This document shows, in pieces, positions 53,025 through 61,860 of a stretch of DNA of 64,000 nucleotides (the stretch's first letter is position 1; each line of letters opens with the position of its first letter). Made by a program: the position numbers and the translations under genes. The notes below the pieces were generated by a model. That model was given only the letters and a program-made list of their open reading frames with translations. It was not told the origin of the DNA and searched no databases. The DNA is from Desulfitibacter sp. BRH_c19 (lineage in GTDB: Bacteria > Bacillota > DSM-16504 > Desulfitibacterales > Desulfitibacteraceae), in the NCBI GenBank assembly GCA_001515945.1, contig LOER01000046.1, positions 1 to 64,000 on the forward strand, in the 5' to 3' direction.

Positions 53025-54206
53025 ATGGAAAACAAGATTAGGTTAATTACTGTTGGAAGTACTGAAACTGTTGCCCAAGAGCTATTAACTGTGGTAAAAG
53101 AGATTTTTCCTAATGAGGTAGAATCCAAGGCCATGGCTTTAAGATCTGTACCTAATGAATCTGTTGCAGATCTATTTGTTGCTTTACCTACAAGAGTCGA
53201 AGAAGCTGCCCAAAAACTACCCAGAAAAAAGATAGTTAGTTTGGAATTGGTTCCTGATGCCTATTTCTATGTTCAAGTTGCAAAAATCCCTGCTGGTGAA
53301 GATGTTATTGTTTTCAATAATAATACTGCTCAGGGGGAAAAGATTGTTATATATTGTAAGAAAAATAATTTAGCCCATATAAAGTACAAGGTAATAGCAT
53401 ACAATGAACTTCCAAATGATCAAATTATTGAACATATTTCTAAAGCAAAATATATATTAGGACCAGATACTATTGTTGGTTCTGGTGGATATTTACTTAA
53501 CAAATTCACTTCTTATATACAAAAGACTACAACTATAATACCTGCAAAGAGGGTTGCTACATTTGAAAGCACGAAAACGATTATGAAAGCCGTGTACCAT
53601 ATAAACTATCAATCTCTTTCTAGTGAGGTTTCCCAAATATCACAACACCTTAATACTGAAATTGAACAAATAGTAGCCGTTACCCAAGAAATGAATGCAT
53701 CTATCGAAACAACATCTTGTACTGTAAGTTCTGTAAGCGAGAAAATGAATACAGAATTTACTAAAGTTGCCTCCATTGTAGATATTTCAAAAATATTATC
53801 TCAAGCCACTAATAACATTGGAGACGTTGTAGAAACGATAAAGAAGATTTCAGATCAAACAAACTTACTTGCTTTAAATGCAGCTATTGAAGCAGCTCGT
53901 GCAGGGGAGCAGGGTAGAGGTTTTGGAGTAGTTGCACAAGAAGTCAGAAAGTTAGCAAACGGAAGCCACTCTTCTGTTGATAAAATAAAGGATCATATAG
54001 AAAACATTCAGAACGTTGTTCAAGATATTGTTCCTTCTTTAGAAGAACTTTCTAATGGAATAAGACATAATAAGGAAAATATTGAGAATATAGCTTCTTC
54101 CTCGAAAGAGGAAAAAATATCAATGGCTGAAATTGGTGAAGCTATTAATAATATCAAATATACTAGTGACCAATTGGTTTACTGTTGCTCAAAGCTTTTA
54201 AAATAA
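53025..54206 (+). CDS. Soluble chemoreceptor with unrecognised N-terminal sensor
   Basis: A 393-residue protein with no membrane helix. The C-terminal half is a short methyl-accepting signalling domain ([23 protein letters not shown], core split over 286-308). The N-terminal 190 residues ([21 protein letters not shown], later [21 protein letters not shown]) form an alpha/beta domain that loosely recalls PrpR-N type sensor domains; I am not sure of this. It probably signals to CheA from the cytoplasm. ATG start after AAGGAGAG; divergent from the OpuAC-type receptor. Confidence 0.8.
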   Translation: MENKIRLITVGSTETVAQELLTVVKEIFPNEVESKAMALRSVPNESVADLFVALPTRVEEAAQKLPRKKIVSLELVPDAYFYVQVAKIPAGEDVIVFNNNTAQGEKIVIYCKKNNLAHIKYKVIAYNELPNDQIIEHISKAKYILGPDTIVGSGGYLLNKFTSYIQKTTTIIPAKRVATFESTKTIMKAVYHINYQSLSSEVSQISQHLNTEIEQIVAVTQEMNASIETTSCTVSSVSEKMNTEFTKVASIVDISKILSQATNNIGDVVETIKKISDQTNLLALNAAIEAARAGEQGRGFGVVAQEVRKLANGSHSSVDKIKDHIENIQNVVQDIVPSLEELSNGIRHNKENIENIASSSKEEKISMAEIGEAINNIKYTSDQLVYCCSKLLK

Positions 54207-54238
54207 CTTATTTAGTATTTATTTCATTTATGTAAGGC

Positions 54239-54310
54239 AAAGAACCTTCAAGTTTTAATATGTACCCTATATAAGGTACATATTATGTTTACAGACTTGA
54301 AGGTTCTTTT
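54239..54310. terminator. Long bidirectional terminator
   Basis: An outer stem AAAGAACCTTCAAGT/ACTTGAAGGTTCTTT holds an inner stem ATATGTACC/GGTACATAT. It separates the rightward receptor gene from the leftward gntR gene, and T-rich flanks occur on both strands. Confidence 0.85.
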
Positions 54311-54327
54311 ATAAGTTAAAATTTTTT

Positions 54328-55101
54328 TTAGCTTTGTGTATTTAAAACAATGCCGCCATTTTTAGGTTGATTTCTATTTAATACTAAACGGTACCTGTAA
54401 CTATCAGCACGATATACATTAAGAGAAAGCTCAATTGGTTTTCCTTGTGCATAAGCAACTCTCTCCATTAACAGAACTGGTGACTTCTTTGGGACTTCAA
54501 GGGCTTCAGATTCGTGGTCATTAGCAATTTTTGCACTTATCATTTGTTCTGCCTTTTCAAGTGAAATTCCTAATTCAACTTCTAGTATCTCATACATCCC
54601 CCTTGATGAAAGATCAAATTCTGGAATTTTTTTACCGATATTATCAGGCCAATAACTTTTTAAATAAGTTACTGGATTACCATCAATTCTATGGACTTTT
54701 TCAATTACAAACACTTTGGTATCTCTAAAAATCTGGAGTTCCGGAACATCATCGCAGATTTTCTCATCAACATAAATAGATGTCATACTAAGAATATCAG
54801 CGCTAGGATTCTTGCCTTTTGCCTTAACTTCCTCAAAAAAACCTCTTAATCCATCATCTACTGTTTCGACAAACTCCTTAGTAATAAAGGTTCCTTTACC
54901 AGGCTGCCTTCTAATCCAGCCTTCATTAACCAACTCTGAAACAGCTCGTCTAATTGTGGTGCTACTAACTCCATACTGTTCCATTAATTCCTTATCCGTG
55001 GGAAATAGGTCACCCACAATCCAGTAACCTTCTCTTATTTTGTTTCTTAAATCCATTGTAATTTGATAGTGTAATGGAAGGGGCTGTGTCTTATCAATCA
55101 T
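54328..55101 (-). CDS. GntR family regulator (HutC/UTRA type)
   Basis: A 257-residue regulator. The N-terminal winged helix has PLHYQITMDLRNKIREGYW, FPTDKELMEQYGVSSTTIRRAV and GKGTFIT. The C-terminal UTRA ligand domain runs from about 85 to 245 and has the usual PVTYLKSYWP and LLMERVAYAQGKPIELSLNVYRADSYRY-like features. It is the last gene of the ferredoxin-AOR-PFK unit and probably controls it, perhaps in response to a phosphorylated sugar. The inverted repeats at 56419-56455 and 58793-58870 are candidate sites. Confidence 0.9.
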   Translation of the reverse strand: MIDKTQPLPLHYQITMDLRNKIREGYWIVGDLFPTDKELMEQYGVSSTTIRRAVSELVNEGWIRRQPGKGTFITKEFVETVDDGLRGFFEEVKAKGKNPSADILSMTSIYVDEKICDDVPELQIFRDTKVFVIEKVHRIDGNPVTYLKSYWPDNIGKKIPEFDLSSRGMYEILEVELGISLEKAEQMISAKIANDHESEALEVPKKSPVLLMERVAYAQGKPIELSLNVYRADSYRYRLVLNRNQPKNGGIVLNTQS

Positions 55102-55176
55102 TCTTTTATCTCCTCGACAATTTATCGTCTATTTCTTATCTATTTTATCTATAAATAATACTTATGTCAAAGTATA

Positions 55177-56373
55177 TTAAACTAATCTTACATACTTTGG
55201 TATATTTTTCCCTGCCAAGGGTAAACAATACGTAAAAAATTCTTGAGTTACAAAATTCCCTTGTTGGTTAATATATTCTTTAGGCACAAAGTGCTCCACA
55301 TTAGCAACTTTGCTTAAAGAAACTGCTCCAGCACAACACTTGTAAGGATCATTACTAGTTCTTTCTAAAGTAATCATCAAGCCTGTTTTACCTTCAGCAG
55401 CATGTTTTACTGCTGTGACTCCTACTAAATATGCTTCTTCATAGTCTATATTAGAAACACATTCAGAAAATGATCTCTGGATAGTACCACAACGACTATA
55501 GCGAGCTTGTAAACCAAGATTTTCTTTTATGGTTTTTGAAAGATATGATGCAGGACCATTTCCCAAAGCAATTGCTTTATGTCCAAAGGCATCAACTACA
55601 GTTTCAGCTTGATTTTCACCGATAAATTCACCAGAAGAATTTTTGATTCCTTCCCCTATGGATACAAAAACATATCCAAGTTCCTTGTGAATTGATTTTA
55701 CATCTTCTAAGAACTTTTCAACAGAGAAAGCTCTTTCAGGAAGGTAGACTAAATGGGGTGCGTCTTTAAAGTCATTCTTAGCTAATACTGAAGCTGCTGC
55801 CAACCAACCTGCATGACGACCCATAATCTCATTAATTGCAACATCATCAAAGCTTTTCATTGCCTCCAAATCTTTGCCTGCACTAGCAGTACTAATAGCT
55901 GTGAAACGCGCAGCACTACCAAAGCCTGGGCAGTGATCCGTAATTGGCAAATCATTATCAATAGTTTTTGGTATTCCTAATACCTGCATTTCATAACCTT
56001 CTTTTTCAGCAAGAATGCTTATCTTATTGCAGGTATCCATTGAATCATTACCACCAATATAAAAAAAGTATCTAATATTCTTCTCTTTTAAAATTTCTAG
56101 TATTTGCGAGTAGTCATCATCCTTGACTTTGTAACGACATCCTCCTAATGCTGATGCTGGTGTGACACGAAGGCCGTTTATGATATTCAATGAACAATCA
56201 GTTAAATCAAGGAAATTTTTTTTTAATAAACCTTCAATACCATGCTGCATTCCATAAATTTTTTGGATTTTTTCGTGGTTTTTTGCTTCCGCAATAACCC
56301 CAGCAAGGCTTCCATTAATAACTGTAGTAGGTCCCCCTGACTGGCCCACAATAAGGTTACCTTTAATAGTCAT
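55177..56373 (-). CDS. 6-phosphofructokinase, pyrophosphate-dependent type
   Basis: A 398-residue phosphofructokinase. It has GQSGGPTTVINGSLAG at the start, GGNDSMDT with Asp where ATP enzymes have Gly, and PKTIDND with Lys where ATP enzymes have Gly; both are marks of PPi use. Other sites are GFGSAARF, MGRHAGWLAA and the SIGEGIK loop. It phosphorylates fructose 6-phosphate reversibly in glycolysis. The ATG at 56373 follows AAAGGAG by eight bases. It lies 95 bases after the AOR gene with a large inverted repeat in the gap. Confidence 0.9.
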   Translation of the reverse strand: MTIKGNLIVGQSGGPTTVINGSLAGVIAEAKNHEKIQKIYGMQHGIEGLLKKNFLDLTDCSLNIINGLRVTPASALGGCRYKVKDDDYSQILEILKEKNIRYFFYIGGNDSMDTCNKISILAEKEGYEMQVLGIPKTIDNDLPITDHCPGFGSAARFTAISTASAGKDLEAMKSFDDVAINEIMGRHAGWLAAASVLAKNDFKDAPHLVYLPERAFSVEKFLEDVKSIHKELGYVFVSIGEGIKNSSGEFIGENQAETVVDAFGHKAIALGNGPASYLSKTIKENLGLQARYSRCGTIQRSFSECVSNIDYEEAYLVGVTAVKHAAEGKTGLMITLERTSNDPYKCCAGAVSLSKVANVEHFVPKEYINQQGNFVTQEFFTYCLPLAGKNIPKYVRLV

Positions 56374-56418
56374 ATAAGTCACTCCTTTATGCTTAAAACT
56401 GCTCTATATTTTTAAATT

Positions 56419-56455
56419 GTCATAACCGTTTACTCTATGTGTAAACAGTTATGAC
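56419..56455. promoter_or_regulatory. Inverted repeat between the AOR and PFK genes
   Basis: GTCATAACCGTTTAC and GTAAACAGTTATGAC form 15-base arms with one mismatch around a 7-base centre. Without a U-run it is unlikely to be a terminator. The GTTTAC/GTAAAC core could be a GntR-type operator or an mRNA-stabilising hairpin. Confidence 0.55.
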
Positions 56456-56467
56456 ATAGGGAGGAGG

Positions 56468-58294
56468 TTACTCTTTCAAATTAGTAATCTCGGAAATATC
56501 TAATTCAATTAACTTACTTTCACTTGGGATACCGTTGCTATCCCATCCCATTACTTGATAGTATTCATCAAGCATCTTTTTTAAGTCTATTGTGTGTCCT
56601 GCGCTTAGACCCTCTTTAAAGCTTTCCTTTAAGAATCTATTTGGCAGGGTATCATCTTTGCGATCAAAACCCTCTTGAATATTAAACAGTCTTTCAAGAT
56701 TCAATATTCTCTCACCAATCTTAAGAATTTCTTCCTTAGATAATTCCATTCCTGATGCATGTTCTAAAAGTTGTTGTTGTCTACCCACATCTAGAACAAA
56801 TCTCATTGTGGAACAAAGACCTAGAGAATCAACCAAAGCCATTTCTATTTGTGTGTCTTTCACAAGACCTGCTTTATCTTCTTCTGCAAATCTATCTCCT
56901 GGGATTTCAGCTCCCATAGTTGGTGATATCATATGATGGGCTCCTTTTGAAGATGTTGCGTAGGTTAAAGCCATACCTTTACATCCCCTTGGATCATAAG
57001 TTGCCAAGGGCAATCCTTTGCTATGCATGGCATATTTCTGGGCACCTAGTTTTTCTGATGCAGTTTTTACACCTTCGGCAAGTAAATCTCCAAGCCCATC
57101 TCTCTTGGCTATTTTATCTACTAGTGAAACAAGTTCATCACCGTTCCCAAATCTTAATTCCAGATTATCTGTATCTGATAGGTTAATGATTCCATTTTCA
57201 AAGCACTCCATAGCAAAGGATACAGTTGCTCCTATAGCCATAGTATCCATACCATAATAATCACATATTTCTGTTGCCTTAAGAATACTTTCCCAATCAT
57301 TCACTCCACAATTTGCTCCCAGAAGTCCAACTGTTTCAAACTCAGGACCTTCGATATGCACTTTAGATCCTTTATAAAAGACTTTGGTATTTTTTCCGCA
57401 ACCAATTGGACATGAATAACAGGATGCATCACCAACTACTATTTCATCTCGCATTTTATGCCCAACTAATTTATCTCCACCTTCAAAGTATCCTTGGGAA
57501 AAATTACGGGTCGACCAAAAACCCAATTTATTAATTCCGTCAAGCATTTCTACAGTACCATATCTGGTTCTTGCCTTTGCTTTTGGATGGATTTTAAACT
57601 CCTGGTAAAGATTTTTAACTAAGGATGCCATTTTTCCTTTTTGGGAAATCTCTATTTCACCAGTACCTCTAATTGCAATTGCCTTTAGGTTTTTTGACCC
57701 CATCACAGCTCCAGCTCCACCTCGTCCGAACTCACGGTGCCTGTCTGCTGTGATACAGGCCATTTTATTAAGTTTCTCACCTGCAGGCCCTATACATGCA
57801 ACACGAACTGTATCATCATTACCTAATTCTTTTCTAATTTCATCACTTGTCTTAGGTATTAATTTGCCCCATAGATGATCTGCAGTTCTGATGGAAACTT
57901 CTCCATTATCAATCCATAAGTATACAGGTTCTGCAGATTTGCCTTCAACTATAAGTCCATCATAACCAGCAAACTTTAATTCAGGTCCCCAAAAGCCTCC
58001 ACATAAAGACATGGAATAGGTATTTGTTAAAGGTGACTTGAAAGTAACTGATACCTTATTGCTTCCTGGAGCAATAGTTCCAATAACAGGGCCAGTAAAA
58101 AAGATAAGTTTATTATCCTCACCTAGGGGGTCTATTCCCCTGTCCAGTTCCTTGGCTAAATAGTAAGCACCAGCACCTCTTCCACCTAAATAATCCTTAT
58201 ATAAATGAAAGGGGATATTTTCTTCCTTAATATTTTTTGAAGTAAGATTAACTCTCAATAGTTTTCCAGTTACACTAACAGGAATTTTGGTCAT
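56468..58294 (-). CDS. aor: Aldehyde:ferredoxin oxidoreductase (tungstopterin)
   Basis: A 608-residue AOR family enzyme. The N-terminal domain has GGRGAGAYYLAKEL near 33 and FTGPVIGTIAPGSNKVSVTFKSP over 64-86. The 4Fe-4S ligands lie in CYSCPIGC and the late GLCSTMRF, and bis-pterin contacts in DPRGCKGMALTYA. It oxidises aldehydes to acids with ferredoxin, or reduces acids in reverse. The ATG at 58294 follows GGGGAAGGAAG and overlaps the ferredoxin gene by 20 bases. The exact aldehyde cannot be read from sequence. No tungsten cofactor genes are in view. Confidence 0.92.
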   Translation of the reverse strand: MTKIPVSVTGKLLRVNLTSKNIKEENIPFHLYKDYLGGRGAGAYYLAKELDRGIDPLGEDNKLIFFTGPVIGTIAPGSNKVSVTFKSPLTNTYSMSLCGGFWGPELKFAGYDGLIVEGKSAEPVYLWIDNGEVSIRTADHLWGKLIPKTSDEIRKELGNDDTVRVACIGPAGEKLNKMACITADRHREFGRGGAGAVMGSKNLKAIAIRGTGEIEISQKGKMASLVKNLYQEFKIHPKAKARTRYGTVEMLDGINKLGFWSTRNFSQGYFEGGDKLVGHKMRDEIVVGDASCYSCPIGCGKNTKVFYKGSKVHIEGPEFETVGLLGANCGVNDWESILKATEICDYYGMDTMAIGATVSFAMECFENGIINLSDTDNLELRFGNGDELVSLVDKIAKRDGLGDLLAEGVKTASEKLGAQKYAMHSKGLPLATYDPRGCKGMALTYATSSKGAHHMISPTMGAEIPGDRFAEEDKAGLVKDTQIEMALVDSLGLCSTMRFVLDVGRQQQLLEHASGMELSKEEILKIGERILNLERLFNIQEGFDRKDDTLPNRFLKESFKEGLSAGHTIDLKKMLDEYYQVMGWDSNGIPSESKLIELDISEITNLKE

Positions 58295-58778
58295 TACTTC
58301 CTTCCCCCTTTTCTGTAGCACGTGCAATTCTGCTTCTTCTTTCTCTTCCAACTATTTCAGGTAAAATATACATTAATGCGTTTGTAGGACACTGATCAAC
58401 ACATTGTGGTTTGCCTTTACATAAATCACAGATCAGTACTGAATCCCCTGTAGTGTCTAATGATATGACACCATTAGGGCAAGCTATAATACATTTCCTA
58501 CAAGCTACACAACGATTCGTATCAACTCTAATAGCACCTGTTTTCTCATCCTTTGATAAAGCATTTTCTGGACAAACAGAAATACATGGGGCAGGACTGC
58601 ATTGTGTACATATTATGGGTATATTAACTCCGGTTTCTTCATTTTTATTAATATTAACCCTTGTCTTAGCTGGGCTAATGACCCCGTGATGACTCAAGCT
58701 ACACCACTGCTCACATATACGACAACCTATACATTTCTGGTAATCTACTGCTAAAACCTTATGATGTGTCACTAGCAT
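58275..58778 (-). CDS. 4Fe-4S ferredoxin-type electron transfer subunit of AOR
   Basis: A 167-residue protein with four Cys clusters: CIGCRICEQWC, CTQCSPAPCISVC, CVACRKCIIAC and CDLCKGKPQCVDQC, the HycB/AorB arrangement for four 4Fe-4S centres. It probably carries electrons from AOR to a downstream acceptor. First gene of the operon, with a consensus promoter upstream; start ATG after GAGGTGG. Confidence 0.9.
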   Translation of the reverse strand: MLVTHHKVLAVDYQKCIGCRICEQWCSLSHHGVISPAKTRVNINKNEETGVNIPIICTQCSPAPCISVCPENALSKDEKTGAIRVDTNRCVACRKCIIACPNGVISLDTTGDSVLICDLCKGKPQCVDQCPTNALMYILPEIVGRERRSRIARATEKGEGSNDQNSC

Positions 58779-58792
58779 CCACCTCTAATCAT

Positions 58793-58870
58793 ATATTGTA
58801 TTATTACATATTTACAATATAATTATATTTTGCAATAGGTTAAATGTCAATAAATATTGTTATGCAATAT
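58793..58870 (-). promoter_or_regulatory. Promoter with flanking inverted repeats for the ferredoxin-AOR-PFK-gntR operon
   Basis: On the minus strand TTGACA (58845-58850) and TATAAT (58822-58827) are 17 bases apart. A repeat ATATTGTA/TACAATAT (58793-58800 and 58813-58820) covers the start site, and a second, ATATTG-TTATG-CAATAT (58854-58870), lies just upstream of -35. Both look like regulator sites around a strong promoter. The GntR protein at the end of the operon is one candidate binder. Confidence 0.72.
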
Positions 58871-58878
58871 CTAAGATA

Positions 58879-58986
58879 CTATGTTTTGCAGCCTGACTTG
58901 TATCTTTCTTTCCTTTTAGTTCTGATTAAATGCCATATCTCTGTACTAACTAATATCATTCCTTGTATTTGAATTAATTGAATCAT
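58879..58986 (-). pseudogene. Remnant of a DMT transporter C-terminus (1)
   Basis: A 35-codon minus-strand frame contains IQIQGMILVST, nearly the same as IQIQGMLLVST near the end of the intact DMT gene at 59737-60687, followed by a degenerate tail rich in Lys and Arg. It suggests a decayed second copy of that gene end. Too short to function. Confidence 0.5.
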
Positions 58987-59099
58987 TCATTTAAATTCTT
59001 TCTTAATTCAAAACATAGTGCCTTTCTAGTAAATTCAATAGAATTACCATGGAACTCGTAGTCCTCTGATCTAATGCCAAAAGATAATTTGCCCGCTAA
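58983..59099 (-). pseudogene. Unrecognised C-terminal gene fragment
   Basis: A 38-codon open stretch, preceded by an in-frame TAG, encodes GKLSFGIRSEDYEFHGNS then IEFTRKALCFELRKN and a stop. Its composition looks protein-like but it has no start or ribosome binding site. I do not recognise it. It may be the tail of a lost gene in this decayed region. Confidence 0.3.
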
Positions 59100-59161
59100 C
59101 TATGGTTTATCTCACCCTGAATAATAAACTTGTTTCAGCTAACTTACATCCTTTTCTCCCT

Positions 59162-59230
59162 TTAATTTATAATTATACTAAAACACCAAACTCCTGTGCT
59201 GCCTAGGATCAGACTTTGGATTAAGTTAGC
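59162..59230 (-). pseudogene. Remnant of a DMT transporter C-terminus (2)
   Basis: A minus-strand frame reads NLIQSLILGSTGV then SIIIN-stop-REKR. This parallels the intact gene's SSIQIQGMLLVSTGV..S..KIKGEKD ending but is more decayed than remnant 1. It ends 14 bases from R1 copy C. The match is short and could be chance on its own; together with remnant 1 it suggests repeated duplication of this gene end. Confidence 0.35.
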
Positions 59231-59243
59231 TGTTTCCTCTTTT

Positions 59244-59540
59244 GATAAACAGGATTCTTGACTTCAAGTGGAGTTAACTTAATGAGCATCTGCTTTTTTT
59301 GCAGATGTACAGTTACTGCTAAATTCACTTTGCTAATTAATCAGAACTAGCATGAAAGTTATAGACCGAAACTTCATTTAATCGTTAGATTAAATAGTAA
59401 TTGAACATAATTTTCATAGGTAGATGGTATTAACTCGACTAAGGCTTCCACCCTAAATAATAGCTTTGGCGTAAACTAAGTTTTGTTTTATGGGCATAGC
59501 TGAACCCATGCAAGGCCAGTGGTGATAGTCATCAGATAAA
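59244..59540 (+). repeat. R1 element, copy C (diverged, 297 bp)
   Basis: The oldest-looking R1 copy. It keeps the 5' block GATAAACAGGATTCTTGACT, a central block (AGTTATAGACCGAAACTTC then ATTTAATC/GATTAAAT with a changed loop, GTTA for AGCA), and a 50-base 3' block (GGCATAGCTGAACCCATGC onwards to GTCATCAGATAAA). Elsewhere the primary sequence has drifted, and one region now has a different hairpin, GCATCTGC/GCAGATG. GATAAA occurs at both ends. It lies antisense to the flanking genes. 59541-59736 holds nothing I can name. Confidence 0.78.
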
Positions 59541-59736
59541 ATATTAAATACAGTACTTATAAAAGAATATATAGTAATTAACTGAAACATTGATAGGGTA
59601 AGGTTTTTACTAAATAAAAAATGGCTCCTCTAAAATACAGAAACCATCTGATTATTGAACTCATTAATACCATTTCTTACAAGCACAGACAAATTAATCT
59701 ACTTCTTATCAGTTCATCATATAACGAATGTGATAA

Positions 59737-60687
59737 TTATCTATATTCTAATTCCCGTGCATCTTTCTCTCCCTTTATTTTTTGATGATATGATAAAAGC
59801 AAAACCCCGGTACTTACCAATAGCATTCCTTGTATTTGAATTGAAGAAATTCTTTCTCCCATAATTAAAAAACTGCTAATTGAGCTTGTGAGAAGCATTA
59901 CCAAGAAAACTGATCTTACTGTCCAAGTTTCTAGCATTTGCAATCCATAATAATAGGTTGGGTATTGAAATAATTGGAGTAATATACATATAATTATAGG
60001 AATTTTAAATTCCGCAAGACCTACTAGTTGATTGGTTTGCCCTGTAAAAAGGATAGCTGTTAAATAGATAATACCACATAAGCAGGCATTAAAGCATGCC
60101 TTAATTGTTGCTGGTACATAACAAAGCTTATATCGTATTATTTGTGCATTAACTACTACTAAAAAAGTATGCAAAATAAAAAATATATCCCCTTGATTGA
60201 CCGATAACTGACTCAAATCGATTTGTAATATTCTTAATGATCCCAGCATAAGTACGACTACAGCTACCCAATCTAAACCTTTCAACTTTTCCCCAAAAAA
60301 TATACCGCCCAATAAAGCGGCAAACAAAACGTCTAGCCTGGTTATTATGGCAGAATTAACAGCTGAACTCAACTGAAGTCCCCAAAATAAAAGGAAATTC
60401 AAAATTGAAGCATTTATCCCCATGATTATCAAAAAGCCCAAATTGGCTTTAATTGCAGTTGCAAACTCATCAAGACCGTATCTGTAAATATTATATCCAC
60501 CAAGAAGTATTCCCACAGTACTCAAAACCACAAATCCAAACACTATTGGTGTAGTGCTTAGTAATACAGATCTATTTAGAGTTAAATAAATTCCATTACT
60601 AAATGCTGATAGAAAAGTACTTAAAAGTCCAGACAAAGCCATCCCTTCTTTGGTGTTTATTAAACTGTCATGTTTATAAAAGAGCAT
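59737..60687 (-). CDS. DMT superfamily (EamA-like) transporter
   Basis: A 316-residue membrane protein with about ten hydrophobic helices in two EamA-like halves. Marks are the NSAIITRLDVLFAALLGGIFFGEKL block at the end of the first half and SISSFLIMGERISSIQIQGM at the end of the second. It probably exports a metabolite or amino acid. The start is uncertain: ATG at 60687 has no clear site, while an in-frame ATG at 60642 sits directly against AAAGAAGGG. Last gene of the operon that enters from the right edge. Confidence 0.8.
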   Translation of the reverse strand: MLFYKHDSLINTKEGMALSGLLSTFLSAFSNGIYLTLNRSVLLSTTPIVFGFVVLSTVGILLGGYNIYRYGLDEFATAIKANLGFLIIMGINASILNFLLFWGLQLSSAVNSAIITRLDVLFAALLGGIFFGEKLKGLDWVAVVVLMLGSLRILQIDLSQLSVNQGDIFFILHTFLVVVNAQIIRYKLCYVPATIKACFNACLCGIIYLTAILFTGQTNQLVGLAEFKIPIIICILLQLFQYPTYYYGLQMLETWTVRSVFLVMLLTSSISSFLIMGERISSIQIQGMLLVSTGVLLLSYHQKIKGEKDARELEYR

Positions 60688-60733
60688 GGTATCTTAGTGC
60701 ATTTTAATAAAAAACAAAACAAAAACACTAAAG

Positions 60734-61849
60734 TCAAAATTCTAGTATAAGAGGCCTAACTATTTTTTTCCCTGCAATATCAATTTTAGTAGTTGGCCAC
60801 CATTTGGGTACATAATCCAAAACTTGTTGAACTCCCTTTTCATCTACTAGTATAGTGCCCTCACTCTTTGTTCCTTTAAATGTTGGATTCCATCCAAACA
60901 TTTGGTTAACCTGGACCTTTTCGACTCTTTCGCCAGCCCTGAATTCTCTAGGTGCATAGCCAATGGCCCCTCCCTGATGATGACCCTTCCATTCGTCAGG
61001 GTAACCTATACTAGCAAACTCCCTTTGACAGGCTTGAAATGCCAGATCACTAGCCTCACCAAGAATTGTATTTGCAATCATTGCTGCATCTATTTGGCAT
61101 ACTTTTAACTGCCTACTCTTTATATCTTCCGGAAGCTCACCAAGATAAAAAGCCCTGGTCAAGGTTATGTGTAAACCCCATTTTTCCCCCACTAAACTAA
61201 TTAACCCATATTTCTCGAGTTTTTTTTCTGTAGGAACTGGGTGCCTGCATGTAAATAATCTTTCGTCTGTTCCCACTAATAAAACTGCTGGTTTAACCCC
61301 TTTTTGGAGTAATTCAAAACTAATACGAGCAGCTATCTCCTGCTCAGTTGTACCACTTTTAGTATCTACGCATATACTAGCTAGCTTTTCTGAGCAGATG
61401 AAGGCCACTTCTTTTGTCTTGTGTACCTCTGTTTCTGTCAAAGAAAAACGCATCCTATCTATATCATAACTTACCATTTCAAACCCTGGAACAGGAACAT
61501 CACTTCCAACCCTTAAATCCTTTATTTTATCTTTAAGTACTTCAATTGGGTTGTTGTACCAATCATAGATTACTGCTTCATACTCATTAAATGGTATCTG
61601 CTCATTAGTTATCCTTTCAATTTCATTACAAGGAGCAAATACATATATTTTTCCTCTAAGGTATAGGATAAAAGAGCAGCCTCTTTCTGAGCCAGTAACA
61701 ACTCTATTTGAACCTCCAGCTGTGAACCAGGAAAAATTCATGAATTTAAAAAAGCATAATCCATCTAACTTTAATTCTAAGCAAAGCTTTCTAATTCGCT
61801 CTTCTTTTATCCTTAACTCATCCTGAACTAATTGTGGTTGTATACTCAT
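60734..61849 (-). CDS. M24 (pita-bread) family protein, likely not a metallopeptidase
   Basis: A 371-residue protein with a creatinase-like N-terminal domain (about 1-140) and a pita-bread C-terminal domain. The His region (GHHQGGAIGY) is kept, as is the last Glu (SEGTILVDEKG). The two metal Asp positions read ISLVGEKWG and HITLTRAF instead of IDLG and SDITRTF, and the first Glu position reads GWNPTF. It therefore probably lacks the di-metal site and may act as a hydrolase of small molecules or a binding protein. Within the sugar-related operon; ATG start, 12 bases after the isomerase-like gene. Confidence 0.82.
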   Translation of the reverse strand: MSIQPQLVQDELRIKEERIRKLCLELKLDGLCFFKFMNFSWFTAGGSNRVVTGSERGCSFILYLRGKIYVFAPCNEIERITNEQIPFNEYEAVIYDWYNNPIEVLKDKIKDLRVGSDVPVPGFEMVSYDIDRMRFSLTETEVHKTKEVAFICSEKLASICVDTKSGTTEQEIAARISFELLQKGVKPAVLLVGTDERLFTCRHPVPTEKKLEKYGLISLVGEKWGLHITLTRAFYLGELPEDIKSRQLKVCQIDAAMIANTILGEASDLAFQACQREFASIGYPDEWKGHHQGGAIGYAPREFRAGERVEKVQVNQMFGWNPTFKGTKSEGTILVDEKGVQQVLDYVPKWWPTTKIDIAGKKIVRPLILEF

Positions 61850-61860
61850 CTTAACACCTC

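Noticed and set aside
59655-59864. Plus-strand ORF at the end of the DMT gene
   Set aside because: It overlaps the well-supported minus-strand DMT coding region and has no ribosome binding site.
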